Source: DATAVK01 sp036267755
Lineage (GTDB): Bacteria > Actinomycetota > Actinomycetes > JAFAQI01
DNA: 7,167 nt
Reading direction: 5' to 3'
Assembly (NCBI GenBank): GCA_036267755.1
Contig: DATAVK010000066.1
Span: 1-7,167, forward strand
The translations under genes and the position numbers were made by a program. Position 1 is the stretch's first letter. Each line of letters begins with the position of its first letter. The notes beneath the pieces are model-generated. The model made no database searches. It saw nothing but the letters and a program-made list of their open reading frames with translations, and was not told the origin of the DNA. Below, piece by piece: positions 1-5,648 of the stretch.

Positions 1-217
1 GCTCGGTGCGATGGGCCTCGAGGGTGCAGTTCGGTTGAGCGTCGGCAAGCAGCTCGACGCGGTGGCCGATGACGTCGAGCGGCAGCGGCAGTTCGACGAG
101 CTGGTGAGCCTCGCCTACCAGCGCGGCGCCGCGCTGTCCGCAGCCGGCAGCTTCGAGATCGACGACGTGATCGACCCCGCGGATACCCGCGACCTACTCA
201 TTGCTGCGCTGTTCTGA
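1..217 (+). CDS. Acyl-CoA carboxylase carboxyltransferase subunit, C-terminal fragment
   Basis: Only the last 71 or so residues are in the window; the reading frame (codons from base 2) is open through the left edge, so the ATG at 11 is internal rather than a start. The visible stretch carries the usual end of biotin-dependent acyl-CoA carboxylase beta/carboxyltransferase subunits: a MGLEGAVRL segment, then a helical region, then the near-invariant FEIDDVIDPADTR followed by a short hydrophobic tail and TGA. Family members transfer the carboxyl group from carboxybiotin to acetyl-, propionyl-, methylcrotonyl- or related acyl-CoA in the cytoplasm. The C-terminus alone does not tell which acyl-CoA is used. 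It lies on the opposite strand to the Rieske/LLM unit and probably belongs to a separate acyl-CoA or amino-acid degradation locus to the left. Confidence 0.85.
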   Translation, partial: LGAMGLEGAVRLSVGKQLDAVADDVERQRQFDELVSLAYQRGAALSAAGSFEIDDVIDPADTRDLLIAALF

Positions 218-249
218 GATCGAGCCGCTCCCGCTGTCCAACCCGAGCA

Positions 250-480
250 GTGGGGGCCATGCTGGCAGCGCTCAGCGACGCGGATCGCCTGCAAGTGGCG
301 CAGACCGAGCGAGCGGCGCTCGACCGCTTGGACGAGGACGAGGTCCTCGACTTGCATGGCCGGATTCGACGAGCCCGCAAGAAGTACGCCGGCCAGTACC
401 GTCGGACGGCGAGCGCGAAGCGCAAATCGACGACGCAAGCGGCTGGAGCGCGAAAGCAGGCGCGGCGCGACAGCCGGTGA
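250..480 (+). CDS. Small basic hypothetical protein
   Basis: This 76-residue frame starts with GTG at 250 (MGAML...); an ATG three codons on at 259 is an equally possible start, and neither has a well-spaced Shine-Dalgarno. The N-terminal part (about residues 8-50) is a charged helical sequence with LSDADRLQVAQTERAAL and a DLHGRIRRARKKY segment; the last 25 residues are Lys/Arg/Ala-rich and look disordered. The N-terminal half reminds me of a family of uncharacterised actinobacterial proteins of roughly 100-150 residues, in which case this copy is short at its C-terminus; that is from memory and weak. No signal peptide or membrane segment is visible. It begins about 32 bases after the carboxylase stop and could be co-transcribed with it. 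It ends 18 bases before the convergent LLM gene. Function unknown. Confidence 0.5.
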   Translation: MGAMLAALSDADRLQVAQTERAALDRLDEDEVLDLHGRIRRARKKYAGQYRRTASAKRKSTTQAAGARKQARRDSR

Positions 481-498
481 CAACGCGTCGGTCGAGCC

Positions 499-1434
499 TC
501 AGGACGAGAGGAGAGCAACAACGGGCGCGAACTCCCGGGCGACGGACTGCTGAATCGTGAAGTACGAGTAGCCCCAACGCTCTCGGCGGGCGTGCAGCCG
601 CTCCCCGATCTCCCCGATGTCACCGATCAGGACGATCGGTGAGTCGAGTACCTCGGCGGCGTCGGCCTGGAACCCCGCTGCCAGACCCTCGGCTAGCGCC
701 ATCGCGTCGTTCGTGACGTGGGCGTGCCGCAACCAGCCGTGGAGCTCCAGGTCGTCGAACCGAGGACCCGCGGCGGCACGGATCCACGACAGCTTCTCGT
801 CGATGCTGCCGGGGAGCGCGTCTCGGGCGGCGGCCGCCCGCGCCTCGCTGGTGGGAAGCGTCGGGTTGACCCCGACGATGTCGGCGTGAGCCGCGGCGAA
901 GCTCAGCATCCGCTTGCCGCCGCCAGCGACGAAGATGGGTGGTCCGCCGGGCCGGAACGGCGCCGGCGACCCGTCGAGCGCGGCGATCTGGAAGTGCTTC
1001 CCCGCGAAGCTGAAGGGTCCGTCGGCGAACAGGCCACGCAAGACCGCGACGTACTCGATCATTCGGTCGACGCGCACCCCCGGCGGATCCATGGGGATGC
1101 CTGACGTGCGGTAGTCGGCGACCTGATAGCCGGCGCCGATGCCGACCTCGAGTCGTCCCTGCGACAGCTGGTCGATCGATGCCAGCTCGCGCGCGAGCAC
1201 TGCCGGGTGCCGGAAGTCGGGGGCGAAGACAGCGCTCGCGACCCGCAGCGTGCTGGTCGCAGCGGCGGCAGTCGCCATGGCCGTGATCGGCCCGTAGCCC
1301 TCGTCGAAGTGGTCCGGGACGAACAGCGTCGAGTAGCCCAGTGCCTCGAGCTCGCGGGCCGACTCAGCCCAGGTGAGTCCCTCGAAGGGCGCCATCATCT
1401 CGACGCCGAAGCGGAAGCTCCGCGGCTGTCCCAC
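499..1434 (-). CDS. LLM-class (probably F420-dependent) oxidoreductase
   Basis: A 311-residue bacterial-luciferase-like TIM-barrel protein, full length for the family. Seen features are FGVEMMAP near the N-terminus (first strand), LGYSTLFVPDHF (31-43), the LRVASAVFAPDFRHPAVLARELASIDQLSQGRLEVGIGAGY block (63-103) typical of LLM flavin/F420 enzymes, a P-rich loop, and a PPIFVAGGGKRML strand-loop (165-177). This pattern, especially the GRLEVGIGAGY block, matches the F420-dependent group best (resembling the MSMEG_2516-like subfamily, from memory), but FMN use cannot be excluded. The start is GTG at 1434, chosen because an AAGGAGGT Shine-Dalgarno lies directly upstream. The gene follows Rieske oxygenase 1 by 21 bases on the same strand, so it is probably co-transcribed with it and could act on the same compound or a product. 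The actual hydride acceptor or donor is not evident. Confidence 0.85.
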   Translation of the reverse strand: MGQPRSFRFGVEMMAPFEGLTWAESARELEALGYSTLFVPDHFDEGYGPITAMATAAAATSTLRVASAVFAPDFRHPAVLARELASIDQLSQGRLEVGIGAGYQVADYRTSGIPMDPPGVRVDRMIEYVAVLRGLFADGPFSFAGKHFQIAALDGSPAPFRPGGPPIFVAGGGKRMLSFAAAHADIVGVNPTLPTSEARAAAARDALPGSIDEKLSWIRAAAGPRFDDLELHGWLRHAHVTNDAMALAEGLAAGFQADAAEVLDSPIVLIGDIGEIGERLHARRERWGYSYFTIQQSVAREFAPVVALLSS

Positions 1435-1437
1435 CGG

Positions 1438-1445
1438 ACCTCCTT
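1438..1445 (-). promoter_or_regulatory. Ribosome binding site deciding the GTG start of the LLM gene
   Basis: On the minus strand AAGGAGGT lies in the 21-base gap between the Rieske 1 stop and the GTG at 1434, with three bases between the T and the start codon. The match to the anti-SD is eight bases, so GTG at 1434 is preferred over the in-frame ATG codons at residues 13 and 14 of the protein. Confidence 0.8.
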
Positions 1446-1455
1446 CGCCGCGCCG

Positions 1456-2649
1456 TCAGTTCTCGTGCAGCGGTGAACCGGTGTAGGCCCGGGCGATCCG
1501 CGACACGAAGTCGTGCACCGCGTCCTCGGCCGGCGCCAACGGTCCGGGCCGATAGTGCGGCGACGACACCCCGCGCTGCACCGACTCGCACGCGTTCCAG
1601 TCCTGCCGGTTGGTGAGATCCCAGAAGTCCACGGCGTACGACGGGGAAAACCCTTCGCTGGCAACGGATTCGGTGGAGAACAGCCAGCTGCACTCGACCT
1701 CGGTGCTGGCCGGTCCGGTCGGCTCGAAGCGGTGCGCCATCACGTAGTCCGGGTGCAACGAGATCAGCAGGTTGGGGAGCAGACCGAGATAAAGCACGTC
1801 GCGTGGCGGTGCGCCGGGAAGGGGAACGCCGTCGCTGCGCCCCGTCAGCGACATGGTCACCGCCTCGTCGCGCAGCGTCATCGAGCCACCCACCCACGCA
1901 CCCGCCATGTGGTAGTTGTCGCCGCTGTTCGGAGGAGTGACCTCGCACAGCTCGGGATGGATCTGCGGGCAGTGGTAGCACTCGTGGTAGTTCTCCGTGA
2001 TGATCTTCCAGTTGGCCGCCAGCGTGTAGCGGTGCGTCTCAGCGCGGATCAGCTCACCGGGAGCGTATGGCCCGACCAGCGTGTCCAGGTCACCCAGCCA
2101 GGTCGACAACGGCGGCGCGTCGCCCGTCGCGTTGATGAAGACCCACCCCTGCCACATCTGCAGCGGCAGCTCGACGAGCGAGTGCTCGGCACGAACGAAC
2201 TGCTCGCTTTCACGGAACCCCGGTGCCGCGATCAGCGACCCATCCAACCGGTAGCTCCACGCGTGATACGGACACGTGATGGCCGCTCCGGCCGCACAGC
2301 CGCCGTCACCCATCAGCTCGTGGCCGCGGTGCCGGCAGGTGTCGGCGAATGCGTGGACGCTGTCGATCCCCGGCTCGTCGGCGGCACCCGCGGGCTGGGT
2401 GAGCAGCACCGGCACGTCACCGACTCGGATCCCGCGCTGCGTCGACCCATCCGGCATCAGCTCGTCGCGGCGACCCAGGCAGTACCACCCGGCGGCGAAC
2501 AGGTGCCGCTGCTCCCAGCGGAACACCGCCTCGGAGGAGTAGGCAGCGGCCGGCAGCATCCGGCTCGCACCGAACGGCCGGGCCGCGGCCGCGACGGCGT
2601 CCGGCGGCAGCGGCGCCACCGGGAACGAAGCCACCTCGGAGACCGTCAT
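1456..2649 (-). CDS. Rieske oxygenase alpha subunit 1, quaternary-amine demethylase type
   Basis: A 397-residue terminal oxygenase component. The Rieske [2Fe-2S] site is CRH (C105, H107) with CPYH (C126, H129), spaced CxH-18-CxxH. The catalytic domain has NWKIITENYHECYHCPQIHP (213-232), giving iron ligands H226 and H231, with the third ligand most likely D350 in NRQDW before the CESVQRGVSS motif. The acidic residue expected to bridge Rieske and mononuclear iron is Glu223 rather than Asp, as I recall for carnitine monooxygenase CntA. Length and motifs fit the glycine-betaine/carnitine/stachydrine demethylase group better than aromatic-ring dioxygenases, which pair with a beta subunit not seen here. 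The ATG at 2649 has AGGAGGG five bases upstream; the N-terminus is about 20 residues longer than in Rieske 2. First gene of a two-gene unit with the LLM enzyme; a palindrome abuts its ribosome site. Substrate unknown. Confidence 0.88.
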   Translation of the reverse strand: MTVSEVASFPVAPLPPDAVAAAARPFGASRMLPAAAYSSEAVFRWEQRHLFAAGWYCLGRRDELMPDGSTQRGIRVGDVPVLLTQPAGAADEPGIDSVHAFADTCRHRGHELMGDGGCAAGAAITCPYHAWSYRLDGSLIAAPGFRESEQFVRAEHSLVELPLQMWQGWVFINATGDAPPLSTWLGDLDTLVGPYAPGELIRAETHRYTLAANWKIITENYHECYHCPQIHPELCEVTPPNSGDNYHMAGAWVGGSMTLRDEAVTMSLTGRSDGVPLPGAPPRDVLYLGLLPNLLISLHPDYVMAHRFEPTGPASTEVECSWLFSTESVASEGFSPSYAVDFWDLTNRQDWNACESVQRGVSSPHYRPGPLAPAEDAVHDFVSRIARAYTGSPLHEN

Positions 2650-2660
2650 GTCACCCTCCT

Positions 2661-2678
2661 GCTGATTCGTGAGTCAGC
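2661..2678. promoter_or_regulatory. Putative TetR operator O1 in the divergent gap
   Basis: GCTGATT-CGTG-AGTCAGC is an inverted repeat with 7-base arms (one mismatch) and a 4-base spacer. It sits in the 56-base gap between the divergent Rieske 1 and TetR genes, touching the Rieske 1 Shine-Dalgarno (2654-2660). Its core TGAyT-N4-AGTCA is the same as in the palindrome at 5627-5648. Position, symmetry and recurrence fit an operator for the adjacent TetR protein, controlling both divergent genes. Binding is inferred, not shown. Confidence 0.7.
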
Positions 2679-2693
2679 GACGCCCGTCGCAGG

Positions 2694-2699
2694 TACTGT
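2694..2699 (+). promoter_or_regulatory. Candidate -10 element of a leaderless tetR promoter
   Basis: TACTGT fits the actinobacterial TANNNT -10 pattern and ends six bases before the regulator's ATG (2706), which would place the transcription start at or next to the start codon. No Shine-Dalgarno precedes this ATG, which agrees with a leaderless message. A -35 region would fall around 2670-2676, on the right arm of operator O1, so the promoter would be autoregulated. No good -35 match is seen, so this remains a suggestion. Confidence 0.4.
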
Positions 2700-2705
2700 G
2701 CCGGG

Positions 2706-3305
2706 ATGGCCAGGCGCACTGTCGACGTACGCCGAGAAGAGATCCTGCGTGCCACCGTCGAACAACTCGCCGCAACCGGCTTTGCCGAGACCCGCGTCGC
2801 CGACGTCGCGGGCGCGCTCGGAGTCAGTACGGCGCTGGTGTTCTACCACTTCGAGTCCAAGGACCGCTTGCTGTCCGAGGCATTCTCCTACGCCGCCGAG
2901 CGAGACCTCGAACGACTGGAACGAATCAAGGGGTCCGACGCCGCTCCGGTGCTGCGGCTGCACAAGATGCTGTCGCTCTACGGACCCGAGGGCGGTCAGG
3001 GCTGGACGCTGTGGATCGAAGCGTGGGCGGCGGCGCTGCGGCTGCCCGAGCTGCAGAAGGTGTCGCGGCGCCTCGACGTGCACTGGAAGGACGCGGTCGC
3101 CGACGTCATCCGCGAAGGCGTCGAGGCGGGTGACTTCCGCTGCGCCGACCCGAACGGCGCCGCCTGGCGCATCACCGCGGTGATCGACGGGCTGGCGATC
3201 CAGGCCACCGTGCACAAGGGCGTCGTGTCGCGGGCGACGCTCACCCGCTGGGCGTGGCAGGTCGCCGCCCAGGAGCTCGACATCGACGCCGAGCTGCCCG
3301 GCTGA
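2706..3305 (+). CDS. TetR-family repressor, BetI-like
   Basis: A 199-residue protein of typical TetR length. The N-terminal helix-turn-helix domain spans about residues 9-56: RREEILRATVEQLAATGFAETRVADVAGALGVSTALVFYHFESKDRLL contains the conserved G25-F26 and the recognition helix ending in VFYHFESKDRLL. The remaining residues form an all-helical ligand domain with WTLWIEAWAAAL (100-111) and HWKDAVADVIREGVEAGDF (126-144), which resemble the BetI/TetR_C_6-type C-terminal domain linked to choline and betaine control in other bacteria. The ATG at 2706 has no Shine-Dalgarno. The gene diverges from Rieske 1 and converges on the oxidase gene, whose stop is 19 bases away. It is the obvious candidate to bind the palindromes at 2661-2678 and 5627-5648. 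The inducer is probably the N-methylated substrate or a pathway intermediate (inference). Confidence 0.9.
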   Translation: MARRTVDVRREEILRATVEQLAATGFAETRVADVAGALGVSTALVFYHFESKDRLLSEAFSYAAERDLERLERIKGSDAAPVLRLHKMLSLYGPEGGQGWTLWIEAWAAALRLPELQKVSRRLDVHWKDAVADVIREGVEAGDFRCADPNGAAWRITAVIDGLAIQATVHKGVVSRATLTRWAWQVAAQELDIDAELPG

Positions 3306-3324
3306 CACAGCAGCGGTGGTCACG

Positions 3325-4488
3325 TCACACCCGCCATCTGATCGGGTAGTCGGCGTCCGTGATCGCCGGCCGATCGAGGCTGAACTCCGCGATGCCGCTC
3401 GTGGTGCGGCCCTCGGTCGCGAGGTCGGCGAGCACCCGCCCGAAGGTCGGCGTGAACTTGAACCCATGCCCGGCGCCAAGAGCCATGACGACCTGCGGGT
3501 ACGACGGCAGCGCACTCATCACGAAGTCGCGGTCCCGGGTCAGCGTGTAGAGGCAGGTGACCGTGCGTAGCACCTCGGTGGCGCTGCCCGGGAAGGTACG
3601 CCGCATGAACGACGTGAGCTGGGCCAGGTTGTCGGGGTCAGGCTCGAAGTCGCGGTCATCGCCGGTCGTCTCCTTGCCGCCCACGTCCTGGCCGGCCTTC
3701 ACCTCCGGTTGGCCGAAGGTCGGGAACCCGTAGAAGCTCGGGTCGTCCATCCAGATCCAGACCGGGAACTTCCCCGGCGCGAAGTCTTCGGGTCGGTCCG
3801 GTACGAAGTAGCTGACCTGCTCCTTGGTGACGGCGAGCGGCAACCGCTCACCGAGGCCGGCGATGACCTCGTTGGTCCAGGCGTCGGCGGTGACGACGAC
3901 CCGGCCGGCATGGATCTCACCGGACGGCGTCGTCACGGTGACACCCGTGGAATCTGCCGCCAGCACGCGAGCGGGAGTGTTGTCGCGCAACTCCGCGCCA
4001 CGCTCGACCGCCAGCCGCTGCAGGGTCGCGACGGTCCGGGCAGCGTGAACCATGCCGGTGTCGACCTGATGAAGCGCCAGGCCGCCTTCTGGCAACGCAA
4101 CCCGCGGCCAGCGCTCGGCGACCGCGGCGGGATCCAGAACGTCGAACGGGATGCCGCAGGCCGTGAGGCTGTCGGCGTAGTCGGACAGCGCGATCGCGGC
4201 GTCCGGCGGGAACAGGTCGAGGCCGCCGGTCGGCACGACCAGTGGCCCACCGGCGGCACGAGCGAGCTCCGCCCAACCGTCGTACGCCTCGCCGGCGAGC
4301 CGCACGTAGTTGGGCGCGTGATAGCTGCGCCGGACGATCCGCGACGAGTCGTGCGACGCGCCGTTGACGTGACCGAGCGCGAACTTCTCCAGCCCCAGAA
4401 CGCGCAGGCCGCGCGACGCCAGCTGGTAGGCCGTGGCACTGCCGAAGGCACCGAGCCCGATGACGAGGTAGTCGATGGTCTCGGCCAT
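3325..4488 (-). CDS. Monomeric sarcosine oxidase / N-methyl amino acid oxidase-like FAD enzyme
   Basis: A 387-residue flavoprotein, the usual length of monomeric sarcosine oxidase (MSOX) and N-methyltryptophan oxidase. Seen features are the dinucleotide motif GLGAFG (11-16) with acidic E34 at the end of strand 2, NGASHDSSRIVRRSY (42-56), SFYGFPTFG (251-259), TCLYTLT (311-317) and GHGFKF (340-345). By manual alignment with MSOX, the covalent-FAD Cys315 is C312, oxygen-activating Lys265 is K264, carboxylate-binding Arg52 and Lys348 are R53 and K344, and His45/Arg49 are H46/R50. MSOX His269 corresponds to D268, a change at the substrate pocket. The enzyme should oxidise a secondary or tertiary N-methyl amino acid, giving formaldehyde and hydrogen peroxide. 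The ATG at 4488 shares one base with the Rieske 2 stop (TGATG) and has GGAGG four bases upstream. The frame stays open upstream through Rieske 2 by chance. Substrate unproven. Confidence 0.88.
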   Translation of the reverse strand: MAETIDYLVIGLGAFGSATAYQLASRGLRVLGLEKFALGHVNGASHDSSRIVRRSYHAPNYVRLAGEAYDGWAELARAAGGPLVVPTGGLDLFPPDAAIALSDYADSLTACGIPFDVLDPAAVAERWPRVALPEGGLALHQVDTGMVHAARTVATLQRLAVERGAELRDNTPARVLAADSTGVTVTTPSGEIHAGRVVVTADAWTNEVIAGLGERLPLAVTKEQVSYFVPDRPEDFAPGKFPVWIWMDDPSFYGFPTFGQPEVKAGQDVGGKETTGDDRDFEPDPDNLAQLTSFMRRTFPGSATEVLRTVTCLYTLTRDRDFVMSALPSYPQVVMALGAGHGFKFTPTFGRVLADLATEGRTTSGIAEFSLDRPAITDADYPIRWRV

Positions 4489-5594
4489 CACGCCTCCAAC
4501 CGCGGCAGCAACCAGCGACGGATGTCGAGGCTCTCGTCCTCCATCGGCGCGAACCAGCCCTGCTCGTAGGACCGAGACGACATGCCCCGCTGCACCGAGG
4601 CGCAGATGTTCCAGTCCTGCCGGTTCACGACGTCCCAGAAGTCGCCGGCGTCGGTGGGGTCGAACGACGGCTTCGCGACCTCGTCGGGCGCGAAGAGCAG
4701 CTGGCACTCGATCCGGCACCGGTCGGCGGCGACCGGCGTCAGCAGGAACGCGGCGACGTGGTCGGCCGACAACGACAGCATCAGGTTCGGATAGATCAGC
4801 TCGCCCTTGTGCCGGACTCGCTCCGCGTCGTCGAGTCCGGCGAACGGCGCTCGGTCGGAGGTGCCCGACGCCGTGAAGGTCCAGGCGCCCTCGCGGTGCG
4901 GGATCCCGGACTCCCACTCCAGCGACTGCCCGCCTCGCGCGAACGCCGGCACCAGCCGGCACAGCTCCGGGTGGACGCCGGCGCAGTGGTAGCACTCGTT
5001 GTAGTTCTCCGCGATCAGCTTCCAGTTCGCAGCCACGTCGTAGCTCAGCGCCTGCCCGACAACGAGGTCGCCGAGCGGGTAGCGGATCAGCCGTTCGGCG
5101 GCCGGGCCGATGGCGTCGGTCAGCGGCCGTGCGGTCGCCGGAGTGAGGTGCACGAACAGGAATCCGGCCCACACCTCGACCCCGACCGGCCGGAGCCCGA
5201 ACGATGTCGCGTCGAAGTCGTCGACGTCCTCGGTGTGCGGGGCGCGTAGCAGCGTGCCGTCGAGGTCGTAGGTCCACGAGTGGTACGGACACCGGATCGC
5301 CTTGGCGTCCTGTACCGACGGCATCGGGTCGTCAGGCCCGGCCGGGAACAGCTGCGAGCCGCGATGCCGGCAGACGTTGTAGTGCCCGGCGAGCTCGCCG
5401 TCGCGAGTACGCGCCACCAGGACGCTCTCCCCGAGTACGTCGATAACCGCGAGCCGGCCTGGTCGGTCGAGCCCGAGCTCGGCGGCCCGCCCTGCGCAGT
5501 ACCACTCGTGGGCGAGCACGCGGTCTCGTTCGACCGCGAAGGTGGCCGGGTCGACGTAGTGCTGCTTCGGCAGCGCCGGCTGCAAAGTCGCCAT
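4488..5594 (-). CDS. Rieske oxygenase alpha subunit 2, quaternary-amine demethylase type
   Basis: A 368-residue terminal oxygenase, paralogous to Rieske 1. The [2Fe-2S] site is C75/H77 in CRHRGS and C102/H105 in CPYHSW. The mononuclear iron site is NWKLIAENYNECYHCAGVHP (190-209), with H203 and H208 as ligands, E200 as probable bridging acid, and D327 in NRQDW as third ligand. The C-terminal blocks GDFWDVVNRQDW, SVQRGMSS and APMEDES parallel those in Rieske 1. The start at 5594 is chosen because GGAGG lies seven bases upstream; in-frame ATG at 5612 and GTG at 5624 are possible but lack a comparable site. The gene starts 43 bases after the DppF-like stop, behind a perfect palindrome, and its stop overlaps the oxidase start. 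That coupling suggests the two enzymes act in sequence, for example oxidative demethylation followed by oxidation of the N-methyl product. No reductase partner is visible. Confidence 0.88.
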   Translation of the reverse strand: MATLQPALPKQHYVDPATFAVERDRVLAHEWYCAGRAAELGLDRPGRLAVIDVLGESVLVARTRDGELAGHYNVCRHRGSQLFPAGPDDPMPSVQDAKAIRCPYHSWTYDLDGTLLRAPHTEDVDDFDATSFGLRPVGVEVWAGFLFVHLTPATARPLTDAIGPAAERLIRYPLGDLVVGQALSYDVAANWKLIAENYNECYHCAGVHPELCRLVPAFARGGQSLEWESGIPHREGAWTFTASGTSDRAPFAGLDDAERVRHKGELIYPNLMLSLSADHVAAFLLTPVAADRCRIECQLLFAPDEVAKPSFDPTDAGDFWDVVNRQDWNICASVQRGMSSRSYEQGWFAPMEDESLDIRRWLLPRLEA

Positions 5595-5601
5595 CCGTCT
5601 G

Positions 5602-5606
5602 CCTCC
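5602..5606 (-). promoter_or_regulatory. Ribosome binding site deciding the Rieske 2 start
   Basis: GGAGG on the minus strand stands seven bases before the ATG at 5594, ideal spacing. It lies inside the longer possible frame that begins at 5624, which supports the shorter 368-residue protein. Confidence 0.75.
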
Positions 5607-5626
5607 ACTCATCTCGCCGAGCACAG

Positions 5627-5648
5627 TTACTGACTCGCTAGTCAGTAA
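5627..5648. promoter_or_regulatory. Putative TetR operator O2 before Rieske 2
   Basis: TTACTGACT-CGCT-AGTCAGTAA is a perfect inverted repeat with 9-base arms and a 4-base spacer. It includes the last codons and the TAG stop (5640-5638) of the DppF-like gene and lies about 33 bases upstream of the Rieske 2 start. The core TGACT-N4-AGTCA matches the palindrome between Rieske 1 and the TetR gene. The arms are AT-rich and no T-run follows on either strand, so an operator is more likely than an intrinsic terminator. It would control an internal promoter for Rieske 2 and the oxidase. Confidence 0.75.

Noticed and set aside
11..217. Complete 68-residue small gene starting at ATG 11
   Set aside because: The frame is open to the window edge and the sequence is the conserved C-terminus of carboxyltransferase subunits, so the ATG is internal.
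1361..1379. Inverted repeat GACTCA-N7-TGAGTC inside the LLM gene as a third operator
   Set aside because: The arm order and spacer differ from the TGAyT-N4-AGTCA core of the other two sites, and it lies in codons of the conserved LLM N-terminus.
1513..3183. 556-residue plus-strand open frame
   Set aside because: It is antisense to Rieske 1 and then out of frame in the TetR gene; Arg-rich composition with no recognisable domain. Long chance frames are expected at this GC content.
3306..3324. Terminator between the convergent TetR and oxidase genes
   Set aside because: The 19-base gap has no stable GC-rich stem-loop or T-run that I can see.
2646..3515. 289-residue minus-strand open frame over the TetR gene
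   Set aside because: It is antisense to a clear TetR protein and runs into the 3' end of the oxidase in another frame, with no family motifs.
3325..5292. Single 655-residue frame joining the oxidase to upstream sequence
   Set aside because: The upstream 268 codons are an out-of-frame reading of Rieske 2, rich in Arg/Ala/Pro. The oxidase homology begins exactly at the ATG at 4488, with a ribosome site and TGATG overlap.
5627..5648. Palindrome as an intrinsic terminator of the dpp genes
   Set aside because: The stem is AT-rich with no following T-run on either strand, and the same core recurs at the divergent promoter, which fits an operator better.
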